Made by a program: the position numbers and the translations under genes. From NCBI RefSeq assembly GCF_014490745.1, contig NZ_LZEU01000001.1, positions 744,001 through 808,000 on the forward strand: DNA of 64,000 bases, written 5' to 3'. A model generated the notes under the pieces. It was not told the origin of the DNA and did not search any database. It saw only the letters and a list, made by a program, of their open reading frames with translations. The first letter of the stretch is position 1, and each line of letters starts with the position of its first letter. The stretch comes from Pseudomonas alcaligenes. Its GTDB lineage: Bacteria > Pseudomonadota > Gammaproteobacteria > Pseudomonadales > Pseudomonadaceae. Positions 16,881 through 24,995 of this stretch are shown here, one piece after another.

Positions 16881-17963
16881 TCAGTTGAGTGGCAGCAGCA
16901 GGCGCGCGCTGAGCGGCAGGTGGTTGGAGATTTCCGCGGTGTCGTGACGCCGTACCTGGGCATCGAGGCGGCTCAGGCGCGGGCTGTACAGCAGGTGGTC
17001 GAGGGTGCGGTCGGCGCTGGCCTGGCCGAATGGCGTGAAGCTGTACCACTGCTGGCGTTCGGGGCCGGCGGCATCGGCGCCGCTGGGAATGCTCGGCAGC
17101 TGGTGGGCGAGACTGGCCAGTTCGCTGTGCGCGGCATAGCCGGCGCGCTGGGTCGCGGGCAGCTGGGCGTACTGCCCGGGCGGCAGCAGGTTGAGGTCGC
17201 CGCCAAACACCCAGGGCGTGGCGCTCTGTTCCAGGTGGTCGAGCAGGCTGCGGGTCATCTGGGCCTGCAGGTAGAGGTTGTCGGCATGCCGCCCGGCCGG
17301 GGCGAAGTGGCTGTTCAGCGCCACCAGTTCGCCGCCGCCATGCAGCGGCAGGCGGCTGACCAGCAGGGCCGGCTTGGGTGCGAACGGGCGGGTCAGCGGG
17401 TTGCCGTCGCTCATTGGCAGTTGCTGGCGCTCGGCGCTGCTGATGTGGAAGCGGCTGAGGGTGGCCAGCTTCATGCCGACGCTGCCGAAGATGCGCGGAT
17501 GCGGGACGAAGGCGGCGCGCCAGTAGAAGGCTTCGCTGCGGCACGGGTAGAGGTCGGAGAGGCGTTCCATCAGCAGCGCCAGCTGATCCTCGTAGTCACT
17601 GGCGCGGGCGCCGTCCTGCAGTTCCTGCAGGAAGAGGATGTCCGGCTGTTCCTCGCGCAGCACCCGCACGACCTGGTCGAGGGTGGCAGCGCGTACGGTG
17701 GCGCTGGCCTGGCGCGTCGGCGGTGCGGTGGCATCGAGCAGGTATTGCGGCACGCGGCCGCGGCCGCCGAGCGACTGCAGGTTCCAGGTCATCACCTTGA
17801 GGGCCTGGCCGGGACGCAGCTGGGGCGCGGCGATATGGCAGGCGACCGGTACCTCTTCGCGCGCGACCGGGTGCCAGGTCAGGCAATAGATCAGGGCCGC
17901 GAAAATGGCGGCGGCGCTGGCCAGGGTGAGCAGGCTGATACGCAGCGGACGAGGCAGGGTCAT
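16881..17963 (-). CDS. Membrane-anchored endonuclease/exonuclease/phosphatase-family protein
   Basis: A 360-residue protein with one N-terminal membrane helix (residues 8-28) and an EEP (DNase I-like) catalytic domain. Motifs: KVMTWNLQSLGG (Asn), ILFLQELQDG (catalytic Glu), LNSHFAPAG, FGGDLNLLPPG (Asp/Asn), RTLDHLLYS and ISNHLPLSARL (catalytic His). The domain hydrolyses phosphodiesters or phosphomonoesters; whether the substrate is nucleic acid, lipid or inositol phosphate is not visible. ATG 17961-17963 is taken as the start, though its ribosome binding site is weak. Confidence 0.86.
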   Translation of the reverse strand: MTLPRPLRISLLTLASAAAIFAALIYCLTWHPVAREEVPVACHIAAPQLRPGQALKVMTWNLQSLGGRGRVPQYLLDATAPPTRQASATVRAATLDQVVRVLREEQPDILFLQELQDGARASDYEDQLALLMERLSDLYPCRSEAFYWRAAFVPHPRIFGSVGMKLATLSRFHISSAERQQLPMSDGNPLTRPFAPKPALLVSRLPLHGGGELVALNSHFAPAGRHADNLYLQAQMTRSLLDHLEQSATPWVFGGDLNLLPPGQYAQLPATQRAGYAAHSELASLAHQLPSIPSGADAAGPERQQWYSFTPFGQASADRTLDHLLYSPRLSRLDAQVRRHDTAEISNHLPLSARLLLPLN

Positions 17964-18098
17964 GGGCGAGCGGTGCGGGCAAGGAAGGCGCACAGCATAC
18001 CCGAGAAGGCCGGCGCCGGCATGCCTGGCGGGCTGTCGCGATTGGCACCGGCGTGCATAATGCCTGTCAGATTCCTTACCGGTTGTCTGGAGGCGGTC

Positions 18099-18914
18099 AT
18101 GGGTCGCGAAGTGTCCAGCCAGGACGTACGCCGCTTGCCGGCGCACGTGAGCGCGCCGGCATGGCGCGGGGCCTGGCTGGCCTTGTGGCTGGGTCTGCCG
18201 TGCGCTGGCTGGGCCGAGCAGGTGGCGCCACTGCGCGTCGAGGTCGACAACTACTGGCCGCCGTTCCGCATGAGCGATGACAGTGGGCGCCTGCAGGGGC
18301 TGGATATCGACCTGCTCGACGAGCTGAGCCGGCGTACCGGCCTGCAGTTCGAGATCCAGGTGGTGCCCTGGGCGCGGGCCCTGGCCGACATGCGCAGCGG
18401 CCATACGCAGATGATGACCGGGCTGGCGCGCACCAGCGAGCGCGAGGCCTTTATCGACTACCTGCAGCCGTCCTACTACGCCTGCTCGCCACGCTTCTAC
18501 GGCCCGCCGCCACAGGCCGCGGCCATCACCGAATATGCCCAGCTGCGCGGGCCGCGCATCGGCTACGTGCTCGACTCGGCCTATTTCCAGCCCTTCGACG
18601 CCGACGCCAGCCTGACCAAGGTCGGGGTGAAGAACGAGCAGCAGCTGCTGCAGATGCAGTTGCGCGGACGGGTCGAGCTGCTGGTCGGCACCGACTGCCA
18701 GCTCGACTACCAGCTGCGCGATCCCGAGCTGGCCCGGAGTCTGGTCAAGCTGGCTTACCGGCCGCAGTCGACCACTCACCTGTACATCGGTTTTTCCCGC
18801 GAGAGCCCGCGCCCCAGGGAGCAGGCGCTGATTGGCACCGCCTTGCGCCAGATGCTGGAAGAAGGCTGGCTGGAGCAGACCGCGGCGCGCTACTGGGGTA
18901 CAGCGGCCCAGTGA
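18099..18914 (+). CDS. Orphan periplasmic substrate-binding protein (SBP_bac_3 family)
   Basis: A 271-residue secreted protein. The ATG at 18099 has GGAGG at 18089-18093. A long N-terminal segment is followed by a signal-peptide core (WLALWLGLPCAGWAEQ). The mature protein begins PLRVEVDNYWPPFRMSDDSGRLQGLDIDLLDELSRRTGLQFEIQVVPW, the classical lobe-1 start of polar amino-acid-binding proteins. No transport partner is next to it. A copy of the 142-bp repeat starts 3 bases after its stop. Confidence 0.86.
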   Translation: MGREVSSQDVRRLPAHVSAPAWRGAWLALWLGLPCAGWAEQVAPLRVEVDNYWPPFRMSDDSGRLQGLDIDLLDELSRRTGLQFEIQVVPWARALADMRSGHTQMMTGLARTSEREAFIDYLQPSYYACSPRFYGPPPQAAAITEYAQLRGPRIGYVLDSAYFQPFDADASLTKVGVKNEQQLLQMQLRGRVELLVGTDCQLDYQLRDPELARSLVKLAYRPQSTTHLYIGFSRESPRPREQALIGTALRQMLEEGWLEQTAARYWGTAAQ

Positions 18915-18917
18915 GCC

Positions 18918-19060
18918 AGGTTCTGTACGAAAAGTGTCTGCGCTCGGCCATGCTGCGTTAAAAACCGGTTCGGAATGCTCATTTACAGCTCGTAAACTGC
19001 GCTTCCTCACCGGTTTTTGCCTTGCCTGACCTTCGCTCAACGACTTTTCGTTCAGAACCT
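18918..19060. repeat. 143-bp dispersed inverted-repeat element, copy 2
   Basis: The ends AGGTTCTGTACGAAAAGTG and CGACTTTTCGTTCAGAACCT are near-complementary. The core (AATGCTCATTTACAGCTCGTAAACTGCGCTTCCTC) is the reverse orientation of copies 3 and 4. It fills the gap between two convergent genes and overlaps the TAG stop of the minus-strand gene ending at 19059. Confidence 0.88.
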
Positions 19061-19733
19061 AGTTGGTGCGGCCGTCCGGGGTCGGCTGCGCGGCGCAGAG
19101 CATGTAGCAGCGGAACAGCACCACGCTGGCGAACAGCTGCAGGAAGCTGTTGACGCAGTCCAGCAGCAGGCTGTCGATCGGGTCGTGCTGCTCGCCGAGC
19201 AGGCGCAGGCTCCAGTCGTCCAGCAGCCATAGCGGCACCATCACCAGCAGCACGCAGGCCAGCAGCGACCAGAAGTGGCCGACCGTGAGCAGGAAGCTTT
19301 CGCGCATCGCCTGCAGCGGCGTCAGGCCGCGCAGCACCAGCAGGTATTCGGCGAAGGCCAGCTTGACCATCACCCACAGCGCCGGCAGCAGGTAGGCGCT
19401 GGCGGCCAGCATCAGCAGCAGGGTGGTGAAGCCGGACAGCACGGCGAAGGAGGGCCACAGCGGCAGGCTGGCGGCCAGCAGGTTGCGGATGCTCGGGCGC
19501 TTGCCCTGGCTGCGCGCGTCGAGGAAGAGGATCAGCGCGGCGCTGTACAGCGGGTAGAACAGCAGGCCGACCAGCAGCCCGTAGGCCGGCGCGTGGGCCG
19601 GTTCGACCAGGCTGGAGACCAGCGCCCGGGTCAGGCTTTCCAGGGCAATCAGCGGCAGGCACAGCGGCACGATGCTGGGCAGGTGGCGGCTGAAGAAGAA
19701 CAGGGCATCGCGCAGAACGCTGAGTGGATTCAT
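19059..19733 (-). CDS. YciC-like (UPF0259) inner-membrane protein
   Basis: A 224-residue protein with about six hydrophobic segments and the UPF0259 pattern: MNPLSVLRDALFFFSRHLP at the N-terminus, LIALESLTRALVSSL, FLDARSQGKRPSIRNLL, and RESFLLTVGHFWSLLACVLL. The function of YciC proteins is not established. Its stop codon is inside the end of a 143-bp repeat. Confidence 0.82.
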   Translation of the reverse strand: MNPLSVLRDALFFFSRHLPSIVPLCLPLIALESLTRALVSSLVEPAHAPAYGLLVGLLFYPLYSAALILFLDARSQGKRPSIRNLLAASLPLWPSFAVLSGFTTLLLMLAASAYLLPALWVMVKLAFAEYLLVLRGLTPLQAMRESFLLTVGHFWSLLACVLLVMVPLWLLDDWSLRLLGEQHDPIDSLLLDCVNSFLQLFASVVLFRCYMLCAAQPTPDGRTN

Positions 19734-19844
19734 CGGCAGAAGTCGCGGCAGTACTACAGAACTTCACTGTAGCCGATGGCCGGGGGCGTCGAACATGGGG
19801 TGCTTTGGCGCATAATGGCGGCCGTTTCCTGTGTGGGCCCCAGC

Positions 19845-20324
19845 GTGAAGAAGATCGCCCTGTTCGTCGATGTGCAGAACCTCTATTACACCGTGCGCCA
19901 GGCCCATGGCTGCCACTTCCACTATGCCGCGCTGTGGGCCCAGGTCAGCGCCGCCGGCGAGATCGCCGAAGCCTACGCCTACGCCATCGACCGTGGCGAC
20001 CCCAAGCAGCGGGCCTTCCAGCAGATCCTGCGCAACCTCGGCTTCGAGGTGAAGCTCAAGCCCTATATCCAGCGCAGCGACGGTTCGGCCAAGGGCGACT
20101 GGGACGTCGGCATCACCATCGACGTGCTGGATGCCGCGGCGCGGGTCGACGAGGTGGTGCTGGCTTCCGGCGACGGCGACTTCGACCTGCTGCTGGACAA
20201 GCTGCGCAGCGCCCATGGCGTGAGCAGTACCGTGTATGGCGTGGCCGGGCTGACCGCCAACTCGCTGATTCGTGCCGCCGACCGCTATGTGCCGGTTGAA
20301 GGCGCCCTGTTGCTGAAGAACTGA
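19845..20324 (+). CDS. NYN-domain (LabA/DUF88) putative ribonuclease
   Basis: A 159-residue PIN/NYN-fold protein. Acidic metal-site residues appear in KIALFVDVQNLYYTVR, KGDWDVGITIDVLDAA and VVLASGDGDFDLLL, the usual pattern of Mg-dependent RNA nucleases of the LabA/MARF1 type. The GTG at 19845 begins VKKIALFVD, matching the typical N-terminus; an ATG at 19815 is an alternative with a poorer extension. A DnaQ-like exonuclease gene starts 9 bases after its stop, so the two nucleases are likely co-transcribed. Confidence 0.85.
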   Translation: MKKIALFVDVQNLYYTVRQAHGCHFHYAALWAQVSAAGEIAEAYAYAIDRGDPKQRAFQQILRNLGFEVKLKPYIQRSDGSAKGDWDVGITIDVLDAAARVDEVVLASGDGDFDLLLDKLRSAHGVSSTVYGVAGLTANSLIRAADRYVPVEGALLLKN

Positions 20325-20333
20325 GGAGTCCCG

Positions 20334-20936
20334 ATGCTGGAACGCATCGCCGTTATCGACTTTGAAACCACCGGCATGTCGCCAGCGCAGAATGCCCGGC
20401 CGACCGAGATCGGCGTGGCCATCATCGAGGGCGAGCGGATCGTCGAGCGCTACCAGAGCCTGATGAATGCCGGGGCGTGGATTCCGCCGTTCATCGAACA
20501 GCTCACCGGCATCAGCAATGCCATGGTGCGTAGCGCGCCGCCGGTGGCCCAGGTGATGGCCGAGGTGGCCGACTTCGTTGGCGACACACCGCTGCTGGCG
20601 CACAACGCTGCCTTCGACGCCAAGTTCTGGGACGCCGAGCTGGAGCTGCTGCGGCGTACGCGCCGGCAGGCGTTCGCCTGCTCACTGCTGCTGTCGCGGC
20701 GCCTGCTGCCGGAGGCACCCAGCCACAAGCTGGGCAATCTCAACCACTGGGCCGGCCTGCCCAGCACCGGTCAGGCCCACCGCGCCCTGGCCGATGCCGA
20801 GATGGCGGCCAACCTGACCCTGCACATGGCCGGCCAGCTGCGCCGGCGCCTGGGCTTGGGCGAGGTCAGCCACGCCTATCTGTGCAGTCTGCAGAAACTC
20901 TCCGCGGCCAAGGTGCGGGCCCTGTTCAAGGCCTGA
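20334..20936 (+). CDS. DnaQ-like 3'-5' exonuclease
   Basis: A 200-residue DEDDh exonuclease. Exo I is AVIDFETTG (Asp8, Glu10), Exo II is LAHNAAFDAKF and Exo III is HRALADAEMAANL with catalytic His and Asp. Relatives of this stand-alone type trim DNA or RNA 3' ends; it has no polymerase or GIY-YIG domain. GAGGAG lies 5 bases ahead of ATG 20334. Probably forms an operon with the NYN gene. Confidence 0.9.
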   Translation: MLERIAVIDFETTGMSPAQNARPTEIGVAIIEGERIVERYQSLMNAGAWIPPFIEQLTGISNAMVRSAPPVAQVMAEVADFVGDTPLLAHNAAFDAKFWDAELELLRRTRRQAFACSLLLSRRLLPEAPSHKLGNLNHWAGLPSTGQAHRALADAEMAANLTLHMAGQLRRRLGLGEVSHAYLCSLQKLSAAKVRALFKA

Positions 20937-20945
20937 GAAGGCAGA

Positions 20946-20999
20946 GTAGGGCGGGTGCAACCCGCGAGCGCTGTCTGACGCGGGTGTCACCCGCCCTAC
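20946..20999. repeat. GTAGGG-type hairpin repeat, copy B
   Basis: Opens with GTAGGGCGGGTGCAACCCGCG and closes with GACGCGGGTGTCACCCGCCCTAC, giving a long imperfect stem. Same design as 9720-9772. It follows the exonuclease stop by 9 bases and precedes rhlE by about 100, so it may end the upstream transcript. Confidence 0.75.
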
Positions 21000-21106
21000 G
21001 GGCATTGCCAGGCGCTGCTCGATAGGACAGGTGCACGGCCGGCGGGCGCTGGGACGGCGCAGCAGGTAAACTGCACGCCTGTTCTTCTTTTTCGGTTCCC
21101 TGCGCC

Positions 21107-22438
21107 ATGAGCTTCACCTCCCTCGGTCTGATCGACCCCCTGCTGCGTACCCTCGAAGCGCTCGACTACCGCACGCCGACGCCGGTGCAGAAAGAGGCGA
21201 TTCCCGCCGTGCTCAAGGGCCGCGATGTGCTCGCCGCAGCGCAGACCGGCACCGGCAAGACCGCCGGCTTCGCCCTGCCGCTGCTGCAGAAACTGACCAT
21301 GGAAGGCTCGCAGGTAGCGGCCAACTCGGTGCGCGCGCTGGTGCTGGTACCGACCCGCGAGCTGGCCGAGCAGGTGGCGCAGGCGGTGCAGCAGTACGCG
21401 CAGAACCTGCCGCTGCGCACCTACTCGGTGTACGGCGGGGTCAGCATCAACCCGCAGATGATGAAGCTGCGCAAGGGTATCGACCTGCTGGTGGCCACCC
21501 CCGGCCGCCTGCTCGACCTGTACCGGCAGAACGCGGTGCGCTTCGACCAGCTGCAGGCGCTGGTGCTGGACGAGGCCGACCGCATGCTCGACCTGGGCTT
21601 CGCCCGCGAGCTGGACGAACTGTTCAGCGCGTTGCCGCGCAAGCGCCAGACCCTGCTGTTCTCCGCCACCTTCTCCGACGCCATCCGCCTGATGGCCAAG
21701 GAGCTGCTGCGCGACCCGCTGTCGATCGAGGTCAGCCCGCGCAACGCGGCGGCCAAGAGCGTCAAGCAATGGCTGACCACGGTGGACAAGAAGCGCAAGA
21801 GCGAGCTGTTCCTGCACCTGTACCGCGAGAAGGGCTGGGATCAGGTGCTGGTGTTCGGCAAGACCCGCAAGGGCGTCGACGAGCTGGAGCAGCTGCTGCT
21901 GGCCGAAGGCATCGCCGCCGACTCGATCCATGGCGACAAGCCGCAGCCATCGCGCCTGCGCGCCCTGCAGCGCTTCAAGGCCGGTGAAGTGCGGGTGCTG
22001 GCTGCCACCGACGTGGCCGCGCGTGGCCTGGACATCAGCGAGCTGCCACGGGTGGTCAACCTCGACCTGCCGATCGTCGCCGAGGACTACGTGCACCGTA
22101 TCGGGCGTACCGGTCGTGCCGGCGCCACGGGCGAGGCGGTGTCGCTGGTGTGCGCCGACGAAGTCGAGCTGCTGGCGGCCATCGAGACGCTGATCGGCCA
22201 GATCATCCGCCGCGAGGATGAGCCGGGCTTCGAACCGGATCACCGGGTGCCGCAGACCGCCCCCGGCGGCGCGGTGCTGAAGAAGCCGAAGAAGCCCAAG
22301 GTCAAAGTGATTCCCGGCGCCGGCAAGGGCAAGATCCACATGGGCAACTGGTTCGAGGAAGAGCCGGCCAAGCCCAAGGTCAAGGCCGTGCGCGCGCTGC
22401 CCAAGTTCGGCGAGAAGCCGCGCCCGAAAAAGGGCTGA
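21107..22438 (+). CDS. rhlE: DEAD-box RNA helicase, RhlE type
   Basis: A 443-residue ATP-dependent RNA helicase. Motifs in order: Q motif (FTSLGLIDPLLRTLEALDYRTPTPVQ), AAQTGTGKTAGF (I), VPTRELAEQ (Ia), TPGRLLDL (Ib), VLDEADRMLD (II), FSATFSD (III), ATDVAARGLDISEL (V) and HRIGRTGRAG (VI). The C-terminal 70 residues are lysine/proline-rich and probably help bind RNA or the RNA degradosome, as described for Pseudomonas RhlE proteins. The gene stands alone. Confidence 0.93.
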   Translation: MSFTSLGLIDPLLRTLEALDYRTPTPVQKEAIPAVLKGRDVLAAAQTGTGKTAGFALPLLQKLTMEGSQVAANSVRALVLVPTRELAEQVAQAVQQYAQNLPLRTYSVYGGVSINPQMMKLRKGIDLLVATPGRLLDLYRQNAVRFDQLQALVLDEADRMLDLGFARELDELFSALPRKRQTLLFSATFSDAIRLMAKELLRDPLSIEVSPRNAAAKSVKQWLTTVDKKRKSELFLHLYREKGWDQVLVFGKTRKGVDELEQLLLAEGIAADSIHGDKPQPSRLRALQRFKAGEVRVLAATDVAARGLDISELPRVVNLDLPIVAEDYVHRIGRTGRAGATGEAVSLVCADEVELLAAIETLIGQIIRREDEPGFEPDHRVPQTAPGGAVLKKPKKPKVKVIPGAGKGKIHMGNWFEEEPAKPKVKAVRALPKFGEKPRPKKG

Positions 22439-22450
22439 GGCGCACTCCGG

Positions 22451-22478
22451 CGTCACCTTTCTGTGGCATTGGGTGACG
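22451..22478 (+). terminator. Possible weak terminator after rhlE
   Basis: CGTCACC (22451-22457) pairs with GGTGACG (22472-22478), 12 bases past the rhlE stop. The loop is 14 bases and the downstream T content is low (TCTTGG), so it is a weak call. Confidence 0.35.
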
Positions 22479-22568
22479 TCTTGGCTGGCAGTCGAACCCA
22501 GGTCGGGGCAGGGCCGGGGGACGCCAGGCCCGTGGCAGAGGGCATGGCCGGGGTTTCAGCATATTGGC

Positions 22569-22596
22569 GCATTTCCTGCATTTTTGTGCGAAATGC
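22569..22596. promoter_or_regulatory. Inverted repeat upstream of the LuxR-type gene
   Basis: GCATTTC (22569-22575) and GAAATGC (22590-22596) are perfect inverted half-sites, centre-to-centre 21 bases apart (two helical turns). They lie about 50-77 bases ahead of the regulator start. A regulator binding site, possibly for autoregulation, is inferred. Confidence 0.4.
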
Positions 22597-22645
22597 TGAA
22601 CGGCTACACTGAAGGTCGTGCAGCCCACCCTCAGGCAGCCAACCC

Positions 22646-23470
22646 ATGCGCCACAAGGAACTGAAACACTGGACGAGCGGCGTCGCCCAGCTGCTGGCCC
22701 AACCCGCCGGGCGCGCGCGCCTGCTCGGCCTCAGCCAGTGGCTGCAGCAGATCTGCCACGTCGACCACTTCGTGCTCTTCGTCTACGAGGGCAACCACCG
22801 GCCGCTGGCGCTGTTCGATACCTTCCCGCCGGACAAGCGCCACGTCTATGTCGACGACTACCAGGTCGGCCCCTACCTGCTCGATCCCTTCTACCTGGCC
22901 TGCACCCGCAACCAGGCGCCCGGCCTGTGGCGCCTGCGCCAGTTCGCCCCGGATCACTTCTACCTGGGCGAGTACTACCTGACCTACTACCAGCAGACCG
23001 GTCTGACCGAGGAAGTGGCCTTCTTCATCGACCTGGCCGACGGCGCCAAGGCGGTGCTGTCGCTGATGCGCAGCGCCTGCAGCCCGGCCTACAGCCGCGA
23101 CGAGATACAGCTGCTGGACTGCGCCCAGGCGGTGGTCGAACAGGTGGTCGGCCAGGCCTGGGAACTGGCTCGGGCTCAGGCGCCGCGCCCGGCCCATGAC
23201 CTCGACTTCAAGATCCGCGAGGCCTTCGACCAGTTCGGCGCCCAGGTGCTGACGGCGCGCGAGCAGGAGGTGGTGCAGATGCTTCTGCGCGGCCATTCCA
23301 GCGCCTCGGTGGCGGAGCAGCTGGCGATCAGCCCGGGCACGGTGAAGATCCACCGCAAGAACATCTACGCCAAGCTCGGCATCGGCAGCCAGTCCGAGTT
23401 GCTGGGCCTGTTCGTGCGCGATCTGGGCGGCCAGCGGGATGAGCCGGAGCCGCTGCGCACGGCGGTCTAG
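22646..23470 (+). CDS. LuxR-family transcriptional regulator with unassigned N-terminal domain
   Basis: A 274-residue regulator. The C-terminal helix-turn-helix (about residues 203-255, LTAREQEVVQMLLRGHSSASVAEQLAISPGTVKIHRKNIYAKLGI) is a typical NarL/LuxR DNA-binding domain. The N-terminal 190 residues have no receiver phosphorylation motif and do not look like an acyl-homoserine-lactone domain. They are aromatic-rich (DDYQVGPYLLDPFYLAC, EYYLTYYQQTGL), suggesting a small-molecule sensor. It precedes the ABC transporter/aldehyde dehydrogenase operon on the same strand and is its likely regulator. Confidence 0.9.
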   Translation: MRHKELKHWTSGVAQLLAQPAGRARLLGLSQWLQQICHVDHFVLFVYEGNHRPLALFDTFPPDKRHVYVDDYQVGPYLLDPFYLACTRNQAPGLWRLRQFAPDHFYLGEYYLTYYQQTGLTEEVAFFIDLADGAKAVLSLMRSACSPAYSRDEIQLLDCAQAVVEQVVGQAWELARAQAPRPAHDLDFKIREAFDQFGAQVLTAREQEVVQMLLRGHSSASVAEQLAISPGTVKIHRKNIYAKLGIGSQSELLGLFVRDLGGQRDEPEPLRTAV

Positions 23471-23511
23471 CGCTTCCCGCACCCGCTAACGGGTGAAAAT
23501 CGATCAATCAC

Positions 23512-23540
23512 CTGCAGGCCCCGCCGCGCGGGGCCTGCAG
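23512..23540. terminator. 13-bp perfect hairpin after the LuxR-type gene
   Basis: CTGCAGGCCCCGC pairs with GCGGGGCCTGCAG around CGC, 42 bases past the stop. Very stable but without a T-run. It probably ends or protects the regulator transcript. Confidence 0.5.
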
Positions 23541-23569
23541 CCGCTCATCCAGAACTTGTCCACAGCACG

Positions 23570-23612
23570 CTCCACAGTTTCTGTGGAGTTCCGGCCTATC
23601 CCCCGAGGGATA
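23570..23612. promoter_or_regulatory. Two adjacent inverted repeats ahead of the ABC transporter operon
   Basis: CTCCACAG-TTT-CTGTGGAG (23570-23588) is a perfect palindrome, with a further TCCACAG half-site at 23559-23565. TATCCC-CCGA-GGGATA (23597-23612) is a second palindrome just before the AT-rich ATATATACA. Both lie within 115 bases of the ATPase start, the position expected for operators of the neighbouring LuxR-type regulator. Binding is inferred. Confidence 0.5.
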
Positions 23613-23682
23613 TATACAGCCGAAAAGCCCCCTCGCTAGCCTGTTGCTACATGCCAAGCACAGCGGGAAAAAGGGGCCGGTC

Positions 23683-24801
23683 GTGAGCGATGCCAGCGAA
23701 ACCTTCGATATCGAATTCCGTCACGTGGTGAAGCGCTACGGCGCGGTGACGGCCGTCAACGGTCTGGACTTCAAGGTACGCCGTGGCGCCTTCCATTCCT
23801 TCCTCGGCAGCTCCGGCTGCGGCAAGACCACCACCCTGCGCATGATTGCCGGTTTCGAGCAGCCCAGCGCCGGCGAGGTGCTGCTGGCCGGCCGCCCGGT
23901 GGCCGGGGTACCGGCGCACCAGCGCCCGGTGAACATGGTGTTCCAGAGCTACGCGCTGTTTCCCCACCTGTCGGTGCTGGACAACATCGCCTACGGCCTG
24001 CGCTACCGCCAGCCGCGCCCGGACAAGGCCGGCCAGCGCCGCCTGGCCGAGGAGGCGCTGGAGATGGTGCGCCTGTCTGGCTTCGGTCAGCGCAAGCCGC
24101 ATGAGCTGTCCGGCGGCCAGCAGCAGCGTGTGGCCCTGGCCCGCGCCCTGGTCAACAAACCCACGGTACTGCTGCTGGACGAACCGCTGGCGGCGCTCGA
24201 CCGCAAGCTGCGCAAGGAGATGCAGTCCGAGCTGCTGCGCCTGCAGCGCGAAGTGGGCATCACCTTCGTGCTGGTCACCCACGACCAGGAAGAGGCGCTG
24301 TCGATGAGCGACAGCATCAGCGTCATGCAGGACGGCCGCATCCTGCAGAACGCCAGCCCCGAGCAGCTCTACGAGACCCCGGCGAGTCGCTACGTGGCCG
24401 ACTTCATCGGCGAATCCAATCTGTTCGACGGCACGGTGCGGCGCATCGAAGACGGCCGCGTGTTGCTGGAAACCGCCCAGGGCCTGCAGCTGGCCAGCCC
24501 GCAGACGCCCTCCGGCCCGGCGCTCAGGGCGGCCGAGGCGGGCTGCATCGCCGTGCGCCCGGAGCTGATCGCCATCGGCGCCGGCAACGAGACCCTGGCC
24601 CGCGAAGTCAGCCTGCCCGGCGAGGTGGTCGATCGCATCTACCTGGGCAACCTCACCGAGTACCGGGTGCGCACCGATCCTTTCGGCATCGTCTGCGTGC
24701 GGGTGCCGCGCCACGGCCTGGCCGAGCGCTCGGCCTTCGAGCATGGCGCGCCGGTACGCATCGGCTGGGATCAGGCCAGTGGCCTGGCCATGGGCCTGTA
24801 A
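23683..24801 (+). CDS. ABC transporter ATP-binding protein, spermidine/putrescine (PotA) type
   Basis: A 372-residue ATPase that powers the importer encoded downstream. Walker A is GSSGCGKTT (residues 42-50), the Q loop lies in [12 protein letters not shown], the signature is [15 protein letters not shown], Walker B is [12 protein letters not shown] and the H-loop [10 protein letters not shown]. The C-terminal 120 residues form the TOBE domain typical of PotA. GTG 23683 is taken as the start: AGGGG lies a few bases upstream and an upstream in-frame TTG/ATG extension adds a lysine-rich tail. Followed by a 142-bp repeat and then the binding-protein gene. Confidence 0.92.
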   Translation: MSDASETFDIEFRHVVKRYGAVTAVNGLDFKVRRGAFHSFLGSSGCGKTTTLRMIAGFEQPSAGEVLLAGRPVAGVPAHQRPVNMVFQSYALFPHLSVLDNIAYGLRYRQPRPDKAGQRRLAEEALEMVRLSGFGQRKPHELSGGQQQRVALARALVNKPTVLLLDEPLAALDRKLRKEMQSELLRLQREVGITFVLVTHDQEEALSMSDSISVMQDGRILQNASPEQLYETPASRYVADFIGESNLFDGTVRRIEDGRVLLETAQGLQLASPQTPSGPALRAAEAGCIAVRPELIAIGAGNETLAREVSLPGEVVDRIYLGNLTEYRVRTDPFGIVCVRVPRHGLAERSAFEHGAPVRIGWDQASGLAMGL

Positions 24802-24818
24802 CAGGCAGGCAAAACGAC

Positions 24819-24960
24819 AGAACCTGTTCACGATCTTTGGGACTAGAGCCAGGCAAGGCAAAAACAGGCGAGGAAGCGGAGTTTACGAGCTGTAAATGAG
24901 CATTCCGAGCCTGTTTTTAACGCGGCATGGCCGACGGGCAGGAGATCGTGGGCAGGTTCT
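24819..24960. repeat. 142-bp dispersed inverted-repeat element, copy 3
   Basis: Ends AGAACCTGTTCACGATCT and AGATCGTGGGCAGGTTCT are near-perfect complements. The core GAGTTTACGAGCTGTAAATGAGCATTCCGA is shared with copy 4 in the same orientation. It sits inside the transporter operon between the ATPase and binding-protein genes, where its hairpin could lower or separate transcripts. Confidence 0.9.
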
Positions 24961-24995
24961 AAGAACAATCAACCCTTGAAAGGCAGGTGGCAGCA

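Noticed and set aside
16809..18098. 430-codon in-frame extension upstream of the binding protein at 18099
   Set aside because: It overlaps the endonuclease/phosphatase-like gene on the other strand, and a GGAGG plus signal peptide mark the true start at 18099.
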